DNA of 64,000 nucleotides, taken from Morchella semilibera. Its lineage: Eukaryota; Ascomycota; Pezizomycetes; Pezizales; Morchellaceae. The notes under the pieces are model-generated. The model saw only the letters and a list, made by a program, of their open reading frames with translations. It did no database searches and was not told the DNA's origin. The position numbers were made by a program, and so were the translations under genes. This document shows, in pieces, positions 32,001 to 42,449 of the stretch; within the stretch, counting starts at the first letter, position 1, and each line of letters opens with the position of its first letter. The stretch is from the NCBI GenBank assembly GCA_009192285.1, contig WBVU01000010.1:124001-188000 (forward strand), in the 5' to 3' direction.

Positions 32001-34787
32001 GCCCATCACGAGAAAATATTGGTAGTAGACCACATGGTAGCCTTCCTAGGAGGTATCGATCTTTGTTTCGGGCGATGGGATACGCCACAGCACAGCCTGG
32101 TGGACGATAAACCAACTGGGTTTGAGGAAGGGAGCGGAACCGGCGATCCAGAGAGCTTTCAGCTTTGGCCCGGAAAGGATTACTCAAATCCTAGAGTACA
32201 GGATTTCTACAATCTCGACAAGCCTTACGAGGAGATGTATGACAGGACAAAAGTCCCGAGAATGCCGTGGCACGATATTCATATGCAGGTTGTGGGACAA
32301 CCTGCAAGAGATTTAACAAGGCATTTCGTCCAAAGGTGGAACTACCTACTACGTCAGCGCACTCCTAGCAGGCCTACACCTGTCCTACTCCCGCCACCTG
32401 ACTTCACTGAGGCAGAATTACAGTCATTAGGAATCGACGGAACTTGCGAGGTCCAGATTCTCCGCTCCGCTTGTTCGTGGTCTTTGGGCACACCAAACTC
32501 CACTGAGGCCAGTATCCAAGCCGCATACCTTAAATCAATCGAGCTATCTGATCACTTTGTGTACATTGAGAATCAGTTCTTCATCACATCTACCGAATGG
32601 GGCGGTACCGTTATTGAAAATAAGATCGGCGATGCACTCGTAGAAAGAATTATCAGGGCTTACAAAAATGATCAGGATTGGCGCGCAATCATTATCATCC
32701 CTCTCATGCCCGGTTTCCAGAATACGGTCGACGCGCAGGATGGAACAAGTGTCAGGTTGATCATGCAGTGTCAGTACCGCTCAATCTCACGTGGAGAGAG
32801 CTCTATCTTTGGAAGACTCCGAGCTAATGGGATTGAGCCGGAGGAGTTCATTCAATTTTACGGGCTGAGGAATTGGGGAAAGATTGGGCCCGAGAAGGCG
32901 CTAGTTACAGAACAGCTGTACATCCACGCAAAGTGCATGGTTGTAGACGACCGCATTGCCATCATTGGTAGCGCAAACATCAACGAGCGGTCTATGATGG
33001 GTAACCGAGACAGTGAAGTGGCAGCAATTGTCAGAGATACCGATACGATTATGAGCACCATGGCCGGACAACCTTATCGAGTTGGAAAGTTCCCGCACAC
33101 ACTCCGGTTGCGGTTGATGAGAGAGCATCTTGGAATGGATGTGGACGAAATCATGGCAAATGAGCAGATGGATGCTGAGATTCGGCAAATGACGGAGGGC
33201 GATCTACTTTACCGGGGCGCGGGGGCGATGGCTGACGACAATGACAGTATGCATAGTGGATCGGCAGCTACTGAGCCAGCACCTGAGCCTAAGCCATGGC
33301 CCTCAAGCCCCTTACCGGGACTGACAAAGAGTAACATGACATCTAAGGAGGAGGCTGTGCTGAGGAGCGAGGAGTTGAGAAGCTTCAACCATGATGTAGA
33401 CTGGGAACAGGAGCACAACCCTAATATCAAGACGAGGAAGAAGGAGACCACCGACAACAGAATCCATGGTAATGTGGCACATAACAAGGATTTGGAGGGG
33501 TATGGCTTCGATAAGATGAAGGAGAGAGAATCGAAGGAGAGTACCCGCGGGAAGAGTACGCGAGAAACATCTACTTCATCTCGCCCTACGACCGCTAGTC
33601 AGAACCTCACCTCACCCCGCAATATTACAAGCCCTGCTCCTTCAAATCTCAAGGATTCAAACAGGACATCCAGTAGGGGTTCATCCTCGGGTGGTCTTGG
33701 GAACATTGCGCTCCCACCTCCTCCTGGACCGGAGAGGATGAATTCACAAGAACTTGGACTTGCCCAACTCTCACAGCTTCCCCCCCTACCAGTCACAAGC
33801 GACCAGGATATTGGTGGCCCCTGCATTATCAACCGTCCAACAACAGCATCTGGGGATGGCCCCAGCATTCCAGTACTCGAGGACCTCCAGATGCCTACAG
33901 TTACTCCAGATATGTTTGAAGATCCACTGAACGAGAGCTTCTACCTCGATGTCTGGCACCTTTGCGCTGTGAACAACACGAAATTGTATAGACAAGTTTT
34001 CCGTTGCATGCCCGATAACGAAGTCAAGACATGGGCGGCGTATAAAGAATATGCAGCCTATGGCGAGAGATTCGCGCAGAGCATGGGAATGGACAAATCG
34101 AAGATGAGACGACAGCAGGAAGCCCAAGGGAAGACTGGCCCACCAGGCGGTTCTGATATCCCGGGAATGCCCCAATTGGGTGATAACCTCGGGGAGAAGG
34201 TCGCGAAGGATCTTGGCATCAAGCTTGATGGGAACAACCCGAACCTTGCGATGGGAAATCTGAAGGACTGGACCACCCCAACGGTTGCAAACCAGGAGGA
34301 GCTGGATAAGGTTCGCCGGGATGACCCGCCGGGTGAGAAAATCGAGTTCCATCCGCCGCCGCATGTGCAGGATGAATTCACAGGCAACAGACCACGAAGT
34401 ACATCGCATGCTTCTTCGCGTTTGAACACTGCCGTCACGACAGCCACCACAAGTACCCTAGGACCCAGCTCAAGTTGCTCCAAGGATTCCAACCACAAGC
34501 CAGACCCGAACCTGCTTCAATCCAACGGAACTAATATTGGCTTCTCTTCCGGCACGAATCTCGGTGGCGCAGTCGGAAGCACAAAGAGGAGGAGAAGAGG
34601 CACGACGAGGAGTAGCCGAAGAGACTTCCACGCTAGCGAGCCGTTATTGGACCGTGACACTGCCGAGAGGCTTCTAACTATGACACAAGGACACCTTGTA
34701 GTATGGCCGTACGAATGGCTCGCGCGTGAGGAAGAGGGTGGTAATTGGCTATACAGCATTGACCAACTTGCGCCTATTGAGATTTAG
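29095..34787 (+). CDS. SPO14: Phospholipase D (Spo14/PLD1 type, PX-PH)
   Basis: Two exons, 29095-31719 and 31779-34787, give 1877 residues. The ATG at 29095 lies in ACCATGG; the frame is open a little further upstream, but only without an ATG. The N-terminal ~450 residues are disordered and include four to five copies of SNRNSTI. A PX domain is at ~475-620 (FRIELEYGSGITRMKW, KLPKFPRATIPYLRG) and a PH domain at ~650-770 (KFLELSALGVRLA, RHSYIVCV). The catalytic HxKxxxxD motifs are complete: HEKILVVD at 952-959 and HAKCMVVD at 1258-1265, followed by GSANINERSMMGNRDSE. The 59-nt intron falls between IHDWWLSPEL and YLRRPAA. The enzyme hydrolyses phosphatidylcholine to phosphatidic acid and is PI(4,5)P2-regulated in yeast. 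The C-terminal third carries disordered Ser/Thr-rich inserts between conserved blocks. Confidence 0.96.
29277..29360 (+). repeat. 21-nt coding tandem repeat in phospholipase D
   Basis: Four near-identical 21-nt units encode SNRNSTI, SNRNSII, SNRNSTI and SNRNSLS. They lie in the disordered N-terminal region, before the PX domain. Confidence 0.85.
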
Positions 34788-36084
34788 TGAGCAACCCCTC
34801 CCTCCACATTCTACAATTGACAAATTTAAAAAAGAGTATATGGACTAACAAACATTACAGTGACTAAAAAAGCATCTATACCCCGGGTTATTTCTGGGCC
34901 GGTTTGCAAAGAAATAAGCCAATTTCTTTTCCTTTATTATCATCATCTCTTTGTGTTAAGGGTCAAAAATTTTGGCGGAGTTTGTTTGTGCTCGTTATTT
35001 TTTCTTTTTTCTTTTTTCTTTTCCCATCATCATCACATCAGGGGCGGGGTCTCTCCCCCTCTTTTTGCTTATAAAAACGGACTTGACTGGACTGCGTTCC
35101 TCTTTTTTCTCTTGTATCATCTTTTCTATTTTGTATTCATTCTCTTTCTTTTTATTCCCCATTTCTTTTTTTTTTCGTGTGTGTTTCTAGTTAAGCCGGC
35201 TGCTGATCTTGATGGATAGTAATATACCTCTTTTTCGCGCCGTTGTTGCTTTTTTTTTACCTCCCTCCTTTTCCTTCGCTTTATTCCCTTTTCTTCAATA
35301 GTTCTACAGTCAGTCAGTCAGCCAGTTCTCAGTCAGTCAGTTTTCACTTTAATTTCTTAATCTCTTTGCTTGCGTATTGTTTGTCTGCGGTGGGGGAGGA
35401 GGAGGATGGACGGATGGGGGGACGCTAGCTAGGTGTATGATAAGTATATAGCTACATATACCATACATATACGATACATAAGCCACCACTAGATCACTAT
35501 CCACTAGGGCGCAATGATACTCTCCTTTGCCGACATAATACGAGGGTGCCGTGGTTGATACATAAAAAGCACACATTTCCTATCCCCCTCCCCCGTCCCA
35601 CATTTTACCGTAAAAACGATCATTTCCACGTGCCCGCCTCGCCCACGCCTTACCACAATAGGAATAGTGCACTGCAACGAAATGATCAAACCACATCTCT
35701 CGTTTTCATATCAGTGCCGTGGCACCTGCAGAGTTCGTTCCCTTAATTGTCTCTCCCTCCCGTAAATCCTCCCTCTCATCTCCTGTCCTCTCCTCTTCTC
35801 TTCTCTTCTCTACGGGTTTGGCAAGGAGGAGAGGGTCGATGCAGATTTCAGCTGCATGTACCTACGTAGATACGTGTAGGTACATGCATGGATTTATAAT
35901 TACCTATATCTATATATATAAGTGACCCCGCAGAAGTCAAATTCTACATAGTATATAAGTATACCCCCCCCCCCTCTCCCTCTCCTTCCCCTCCCCCTCG
36001 CCCCCTTGTTAGTATGCCTTCTAGATAATAACAGTTATATATATATAGCCAGTCCCCCATTCTCTATATACATACACAGCCCAA
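34788..36084. other. Intergenic, about 1.3 kb, pyrimidine-rich
   Basis: This follows phospholipase D and precedes the gamma-glutamyltransferase. The plus strand is strongly T/C-rich from 34910 to 35380. Simple repeats include (CAGT)n near 35307-35343, (TCTTC)n near 35785-35812, and C11 at 35964-35974. The last few hundred bases should be the promoter of the next gene. No coding sequence is supported. Confidence 0.5.
35307..35343. repeat. (CAGT)n microsatellite
   Basis: Interrupted CAGT tetranucleotide runs (CAGTCAGTCAGTCAGCCAGT and a second short block). Confidence 0.8.
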
Positions 36085-38376
36085 ATGGCTGCCGCTCCCA
36101 GCCGCCAATTCTTACTGCACCCCTCCCGTCGCCCAGTCATCTATGCCACGCACGGAATCGTAGCCTGTACGCAGCCCCTCGCTGCCCAGGCGGGCCTCAA
36201 TATCCTGCGTAAGGGCGGGAACGCTGCTGTGAGTGATACTCTGTGATCTGCGCCTTCAACCTACATGTACCTACCAGCCCTACTAACAACTTATCACTAC
36301 TAGGATGCTGCAATTGCCGCAGGTTAGTCCTCTCTCTCTCTCTCTCCCTCTCTCTCCCGTACCCCCTATTCCTATACATATATATATATATAAGTAGAAT
36401 ACTAACTCTCTCCCTGCCAGCGGCCGTCCTAAACGTAACAGAGCCAACCAGCACCGGCCTCGGCGGCGACGTCTTCTGCCTATTCCACCGCGCCAGCACC
36501 TCCACCCTCCACGGCATCAACGGGTCCGGCCGCTCCCCCGTAGCCCTCACGCTCCCCTCCATCCTCGCCGCCATTGGCACAGGCCACTGGCGCATCCCTG
36601 CCTCCAGCCCCCACAGTATCACGGTTCCCGGTGCGGCCGCCGCCTGGTGCGACCTAGTCGCAACTTACGGCAGCGGCCTACAATTGTCCGAGATCTTTGC
36701 CGACGCCATCAACCTCGCCGAGAATGGTTTCCCCGTCAGCACCTTTGCGGCCCGCTGGTGGGCCGAGTGTGTCGGCGCCCTGCAGGACGGCGGCGGGCGC
36801 GAGGAGATGCTACTGGGTGGGCGGGCGCCGCATGAGGGGGAGATCGTGCGGTTGCCAGCGCTGGCGGGGGTGTTGCGGGAGATTGCAGAAAGGGGCCGCG
36901 AAGGGTTCTACGGCGGGCGGGTGGCGGAGGGGATTGTCGCGGAGGTGCAGGCGCGCGGGGGGGTGCTGGGGATGGAGGATTTGAGGAATATGGGGGAGAA
37001 GGGCAGTGAGGAGATGGATCCGGTGTGGATGGAGTATGGAGGGTATAAGCTGTGGGAGTGTGGGCCGAATGGGCAAGGACTTGTGGCGCTGATGACGCTG
37101 GGGATCTTGAAGGCGATGCAGGAGCGGGGGGTACTGAGGAAGATTGGGGGTGAGGGGGGACTGGGCCATAATTCGCCCGAGTAGGGAGCTCTGTTCTATT
37201 CTTTTTTTTTTTTTTACTTGTGAATTAATATGGCGCGGCGATCATTGACACTTGATTAATATGTAGGTATCTGCATGCGCTGATCGAGGCCCTGCGTATC
37301 GCGTTTGCAGACGGCCGCTGGTACATCGCAGACCCCAGCACGAACCCAGACCCCACCACTTCTCTCCTCTCTGAGGTACTTTCCAGCCTTCTGCCCCCCA
37401 AATTCCTCCACGACTAACACCCCTCATAGTCCTACCTGTACACCCGCAGTACCCTCTTCTCCCCTACCAGCACGCACCCCCCACACAGACCTGGCATACC
37501 ACCCGCCTTCCCCTCCTGCGACACTACCTTCCTGACCACCACCGACGTCCACGGCAACGCCTGCAGCTTCATCAACTCCCTCCAGGACGGCTTCGGCAGC
37601 GGCATCGTGCCGCCCAACACTGGCATCACCCTGCAGAACCGTGGGAGAAGCTTCTCACTGAACCCCGAAAGCCCAAATGTGTTTGCGCCGGGAAAGAGGC
37701 CGTTCACCACCATTATCGCGGGGATGATCACGGAATCCCGTCCTCAGAGCGCCCTGAGAGAGGGGCAGGAGGTGGGGAAGGATGGGGGAGAGGGTAGGGG
37801 AGTAAAGCTCACAACGGACCGTGTCAAGTCCGTCTTTGGGTGCATGGGCGGCCTCATGCAGCCGCAGGGGCACGTCCAGTTGTTTATGAACCTGCTTATC
37901 TTTGGCATGAACCCTCAGGAAGCGCTCGACGCTCCACGCATATCCGTATCTACCCCCCCCCCCCCCTTCCTCCCCTGAACTGCAATTAGAGCTGGGATTA
38001 GAAGGAACTCGAGCTGACGGATAGTTATGCTAAAGCTGGGCGTCCCCGGCAACCTTTCCGCCGTGGACGAGGGCGTCTGCTGTGAGGACGGCATTCCGGA
38101 AAGTACGCTTGTGGCGCTGCGCGAGCTAGGGCACAATGCGGTGCTCGTGGAGGGATACAAGAGGGTGATGTTTGGGCGTGGGCAGATTATAAATGTGTGT
38201 CTCTTGCCCCTATCTATCTTTTCTGTGAGGGTTTTGTTTTGAGTGGTGGTAGTCGTGAAGCTGATATGGGGTTGGTGAGTCAGTATAACTACACGCTGGA
38301 CGGAGATGGGAAGGAGAGGATCGTGTACAGTGGGGGTACGGACCTGAGGGGTGATTGCCAGGCGGTGGGGTATTGA
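36085..38376 (+). CDS. Gamma-glutamyltransferase (glutathione hydrolase) proenzyme
   Basis: Seven exons: 36085-36228, 36304-36322, 36421-37180, 37267-37375, 37430-37945, 38036-38194 and 38284-38376, giving 599 residues, the normal length. Exon 2 is only 19 nt (DAAIAA). Family blocks include [40 protein letters not shown]-like [17 protein letters not shown], and the autocleavage site [13 protein letters not shown], where T376 is the likely N-terminal nucleophile of the small subunit. [13 protein letters not shown] and [14 protein letters not shown] end the protein. There is no signal peptide or membrane anchor, which resembles the bacterial YwrD-like branch more than the anchored eukaryotic enzymes. 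It would hydrolyse or transpeptidate gamma-glutamyl compounds. Exon 3 is very G+C-rich. The donor of intron 6 (GTGTGT) and acceptor of intron 5 (CTAAAG) are weak, so those edges are provisional. Confidence 0.9.
36329..36392. repeat. (CT)n and (TA)n microsatellites in a gamma-glutamyltransferase intron
   Basis: Intron 3 side of the 19-nt exon: CT repeat at 36329-36357 and TA repeat at about 36376-36392, within the 98-nt intron 36323-36420. Confidence 0.85.
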
Positions 38377-39475
38377 TACTGGGGGTGTAGGTATGTGTAA
38401 TGACCCTGGTGGTGGTGAGTGAGTGAGTGAGCAAGGTGGTAAGTACAACTTCTTCTATTTCATCAGTGAGGTATTATACGTGTCTCTCTTGTGGTTCGTT
38501 ATCTGTTTATCCCCATCTCCATTCGTTCTTTTTTTCCCATGAGGCTCATATCGTTCCTTTTTCCTGTAGGCCTGTTTGGCCAGCTACATGTAGTTACCCC
38601 CCCTTTCAGCCATTCCCACCATCTCCTGGCCGCGTGCGAGGAGACGGCGTGAATGGTCCATTGGGTGGTTATGGTGACATAATTATAAACACACATATAT
38701 ATATATATAAATTACATGTATGTGTGCATCCCCATAACTTGTACATCGAATGCGCAGCGGCGACGAAAGGCCCAACGAACGGTGGTGGTATCCGAGTGAT
38801 AACTGATGACTAACCCATCCCTCCTTCTCCCTCTCCTCCCCCCCCATCTGCTGTTTCTGGGATCTAGATTGGTTCATATGGCTCAAGGGATGATTCCGCA
38901 CCGGAGAATACGGTGTATGGAGCGCGGTTTACTGTGGAATCGTCTCTTGCCCAGGTGGCTGAACGATCGAGTGATTGCTTGTGAATAAGTGTTGGTCTGA
39001 CTACATGGGCTAGTCGTGACATATGTAATAAATAGGTCGTGATGAGAAAGAGAGAGAGAGAAAGAGAAAACGTTGATTAACATAAACTAAGTAAAAAATA
39101 TATGAGCATATGTAAGTAGTGGGGGGGAGAGGAGGAAAAAAGGAAATGTAGGAAAGATATGTATGGTATCTATCATACAAATGAAAATGCAGGGAGTGAT
39201 GTCCCCCAGAGCCAGCTCCTAAAGAATACTAGAAGCTCGTCTGCAAGCAGTTCAGTGCTAACCAACAACCTGTACCATACCCAGATGTCCATAAAAAAAA
39301 AAGGATAAGAAAACGCCCCACGCTCCTGCCTCCTCGCCTAGCCGCGCTCCAGCCTAAGGGGACCAGTGTGAGCCGTCCTGGACAGACTACTCTTTGGGCT
39401 TCCAGTAGCTCACAAAAAGAACAAACTGATAACTGCCCTTCTTCCTATATCCCGGGGCTCTGACTAGATCCGCTT
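38377..39475. other. Convergent intergenic region, about 1.1 kb
   Basis: This separates the 3' ends of the gamma-glutamyltransferase and the acidic unknown gene. It contains GTGAGTGAGTGAGTGAG near 38415, TACATGTA at 38585-38592 and 38713-38720, and an (AT)n run at about 38694-38709. No coding sequence is supported. Confidence 0.5.
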
Positions 39476-40474
39476 TTAAATGCTCATCTCCTGGTCATCG
39501 TCGTCATCATCGTCATCATCGTCATCATCGTCATCGTCCAGGGACGGCGGTAGAACAGCATTGCTTCTGATGTCCCAATCCCAATCCTTCACGCTGTAAT
39601 CGCCCTCTTCCACGTGGATGTCTACGGTCTGCTCTCTCATATTCTCCGGCAGCTGGTGCTCCAGTGCCGGCCAGACACACTTCCACGTACCACTATTCTG
39701 CCCATCATCAATCACGCAGCCCATCTCCCACTCGTACCTGCCGGGGAGCGCCATGCTGGACATTCCTATGATTAGCCCTCTTGCGTGGGGATTGCCGATA
39801 ACGGGGTTTTCAATCGACCGCCGCGCAATGATGAATTTGATGGTCCTCTCCTTCAGATCTACGATCTGGACGACATCGAGGCCTCGGGTGCACGGGATTG
39901 TTGCATGGAGGATGTTTGAGCCTTCGGTGGGGCGGACTTCGAACTTGACCTTTACAGTGTTGCCTATCGAGACGAAACCGTCGCTTTCGTCGCCTGAAGA
40001 GTCGTCCTCTGTGCCGGAGTAGTGCATATCGAAACTCATATCATCACGGGAGGTATCGATGCCGAGGGCATTAAATGGGTCCAGAGGCCTATTGTCCCGG
40101 TGGAATCTAGTCGCAGCCTCGATGTCGCTCTTGAACTGTTCCTTATCGTATGCATCTTGTTCATCGTCGGAGTCCACAAGCTCTGGAATCCGCTCTTCTG
40201 TTTGTTGCTCAAACCCAGCAAGCTCTGGCTTTGTGAATTCCGCCGCCTCTCTCGACTGTCTGTCGATGTCGATATTTCCAGGGTCCACCCCAATATTTAC
40301 GCCATGGTTAATGAGGCTATCGGTCAGACGCCTCATTAACGAATGGTCAATTTTATGTGCATCGTAGGGTTGTGGGGCCCGAAACCTTTCTATCCCTTCT
40401 CTGTTCTGTTGAGGTTCAACCCCAAGCTCAGATGCGAGCTCTGGTCGATGGAAATCCATATTTCTGGTTGTCAT
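39476..40474 (-). CDS. Acidic protein with poly-Asp C terminus (unrecognised)
   Basis: I do not recognise this protein. It is intronless: 332 residues from the ATG at 40474 (MTTRNMDFHRPELASEL); an in-frame ATG at 40576 would add a 34-residue extension with no family features. The first ~160 residues are polar and acidic (LVDSDDEQDAYDKEQF, SGTEDDSSGDESDGFVS). Residues ~165-300 look like one folded, beta-rich domain (TVKVKFEVRP, LDVVQIVDLKERTIKFIIAR, GRYEWEMGCVIDDGQNSGTW). The end is a run of about 15 Asp residues followed by QEMSI. There is no signal peptide or membrane helix. The acidic ends suggest a histone-binding or chaperone-like role, but this is only a guess from composition. Confidence 0.75.
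   Translation of the reverse strand: MTTRNMDFHRPELASELGVEPQQNREGIERFRAPQPYDAHKIDHSLMRRLTDSLINHGVNIGVDPGNIDIDRQSREAAEFTKPELAGFEQQTEERIPELVDSDDEQDAYDKEQFKSDIEAATRFHRDNRPLDPFNALGIDTSRDDMSFDMHYSGTEDDSSGDESDGFVSIGNTVKVKFEVRPTEGSNILHATIPCTRGLDVVQIVDLKERTIKFIIARRSIENPVIGNPHARGLIIGMSSMALPGRYEWEMGCVIDDGQNSGTWKCVWPALEHQLPENMREQTVDIHVEEGDYSVKDWDWDIRSNAVLPPSLDDDDDDDDDDDDDDDQEMSI
39490..39537 (-). repeat. GAY (Asp) trinucleotide repeat
   Basis: On the plus strand it reads as ATC/GTC triplets. It encodes the poly-Asp tail of the acidic unknown protein and is a likely site of length variation. Confidence 0.9.
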
Positions 40475-42449
40475 GGTTGGAGCCTTGTGGTAAGTGTGGA
40501 TGTTGGTGTGAGGGGAAACATGTAGCTTTATGTGCTTTCGATCTTGGGGGATGATTCGTTTATTACATAGCAGCATACATACTATGTGCGTTGCCTCATT
40601 CGCACGCCCTCGTTTCCATTCGCAGCTCTTTGTAGTATGTTATGACAGGTTAGGTAGCCTTGCGTCTAAAAATGGGGCGTGCTGCAGCTTAGTGGCTTAT
40701 ATAATGAGTCCGGAAGCTCTTTTTGAGCATGCAGATAAGCCGCATTCAGAAGATCAGTTTTATTACAACCAACACGATCTCAACAAGCCCTGAAATTTTA
40801 GTTAACGTATTCACCACAATGGTATAGCTCTTCTAGCTTGAACCATGAAGCTAGCTGCCGGTGATCTTTGTCCAAAAGAATATTCCCGATGTGTTTTAAG
40901 CTTCGATATGCTAGCTATACAACGATCCTGATACGACTCGATATACAGCTGTTAGCCTCCACGCAACAGATATATTCTTCCAGAGTCGCTACTCATTTGC
41001 GGGAGGACTTGCCTATTCCAAGCAATATCATCTCTAACAGCAACTCCTCGAAAAGAAACTCCTCATTCAATGACGCAATAGCAGTGACGTAGTTACAGGA
41101 ATTTATGAGGACTGGAGCAAAGCAATATAAATGTTGTCCTTTTTCCTCTTGATGGAGTTAGCCTAAGCACGGTCCTCTTGTGGGGGGAGGAGACTTTCTC
41201 ACCTCCGTTGCTGCTACCAGCCAACTACATTTCTTGATACAGATAGCTCGAGAGTTATGGTATAGTGTTATCAGGAGATATATTCCTCGTCGTCGTTACT
41301 CAAGGATTTGTATAGTGATGCCATGCAAAAACCTATCTCCGCGAAGAAAACCGCACAGAGTCTACAACCCCACTATCTCCAGAATGGATGAATCTTTTTC
41401 GTCCAATGCCGAGTAGCTCAACATTGGCGTAAAGCGACCAACTTTCATATTCCTTAGAAAGTCCTGTGTCCCGCTCTAATGAGAACGCGAACACAGCGCA
41501 TGTGCTTTTCCAGAGGACTAGAAATTCTGCTTGCCATCAATCGTGGGCCACGTCCGAGAACGACCAAAGGAATTCCATGCGATACAACGCTAGATGGTAC
41601 TGAGAGAGAGTGTGTGGAGGGCGTGGGAGCTTTAAGTATCAGTTCTCAAGATCCACCTCATCTTTATGACAGGTCTAGAGTGGTATATTGTTCCCGAAGT
41701 GCTGGCCATTGAAACATTATGATCCATTGCGTGGTTTTTCCTTTCAGGCTGGCTAATCCCCGACACATGCAGGGTTTATGTGTTCACAGCATCTCACTCG
41801 TTTTCGTTTGCGGCGGGAAACCACACTACACGTTACGTATCGTAGTAGATAACACACGCGGGTTTGTGTAATTATCATCCGATAAGGACTACGAGCAGCG
41901 AACATTATTGAAACTATTCGGAACCGTCTACGCACAATCTGCTAGACATTGCTTTCCAGAGAAAGAAAGCTGACCATCAGCTTCTTTCTGTATCAGGAAG
42001 ATAGTTTCCTTATTTTGATTCACCCCCCCGATTCGAGATATGATTTCTCTTGTTTTCTCTATCTGATAATTATTTTCTTTGTACGGATCTATTTTCTTTA
42101 TTTCATCTATCTATAAAACAGGGGCTTTACTCATAGACCGAATAATCAATTCACTACTCCTTTGAGTAGTCCTATGACCTATTAAAAAAGTCCAAATCCC
42201 AATATCAACCACAATCTTCATCATCAAGAGAGTATTCCAATCAACACCATCATCAAAACCATCATCCAATCCTCATATACAATCTCGTTGTAAGGATATT
42301 TTTTATAAGGATATTCGGCCTATACGGATATATCTTGAGTCCTAATAGAGATTACTTTGGGTGAACTAGGCACTTCTTATAAGGATAAATGGCCTATAAG
42401 GATATCCTTGGATCCTTGTAGCGAGATTGTACTATATATGCATACAACT
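40475..42449. other. Intergenic, about 2 kb
   Basis: This is the promoter side of the acidic unknown gene and the 3' side of guanine deaminase. Short frames at 40530-41712 have no recognisable features. An imperfect direct repeat with TATAAGGATA...GGCCTATA-GGATAT units lies at 42304-42343 and 42378-42416, just past the guanine deaminase stop codon. No gene is supported. Confidence 0.5.
42304..42416. repeat. Imperfect direct repeat (TATAAGGATA...GGCCTATA)
   Basis: Copy 1 is at 42304-42343 and copy 2 at 42378-42416, offset by 74 bp. Both have TATAAGGATA, then GGCCTATA, GGATAT and CCT in the same order. A further partial TGTAAGGATAT lies just upstream at about 42290. Confidence 0.75.
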
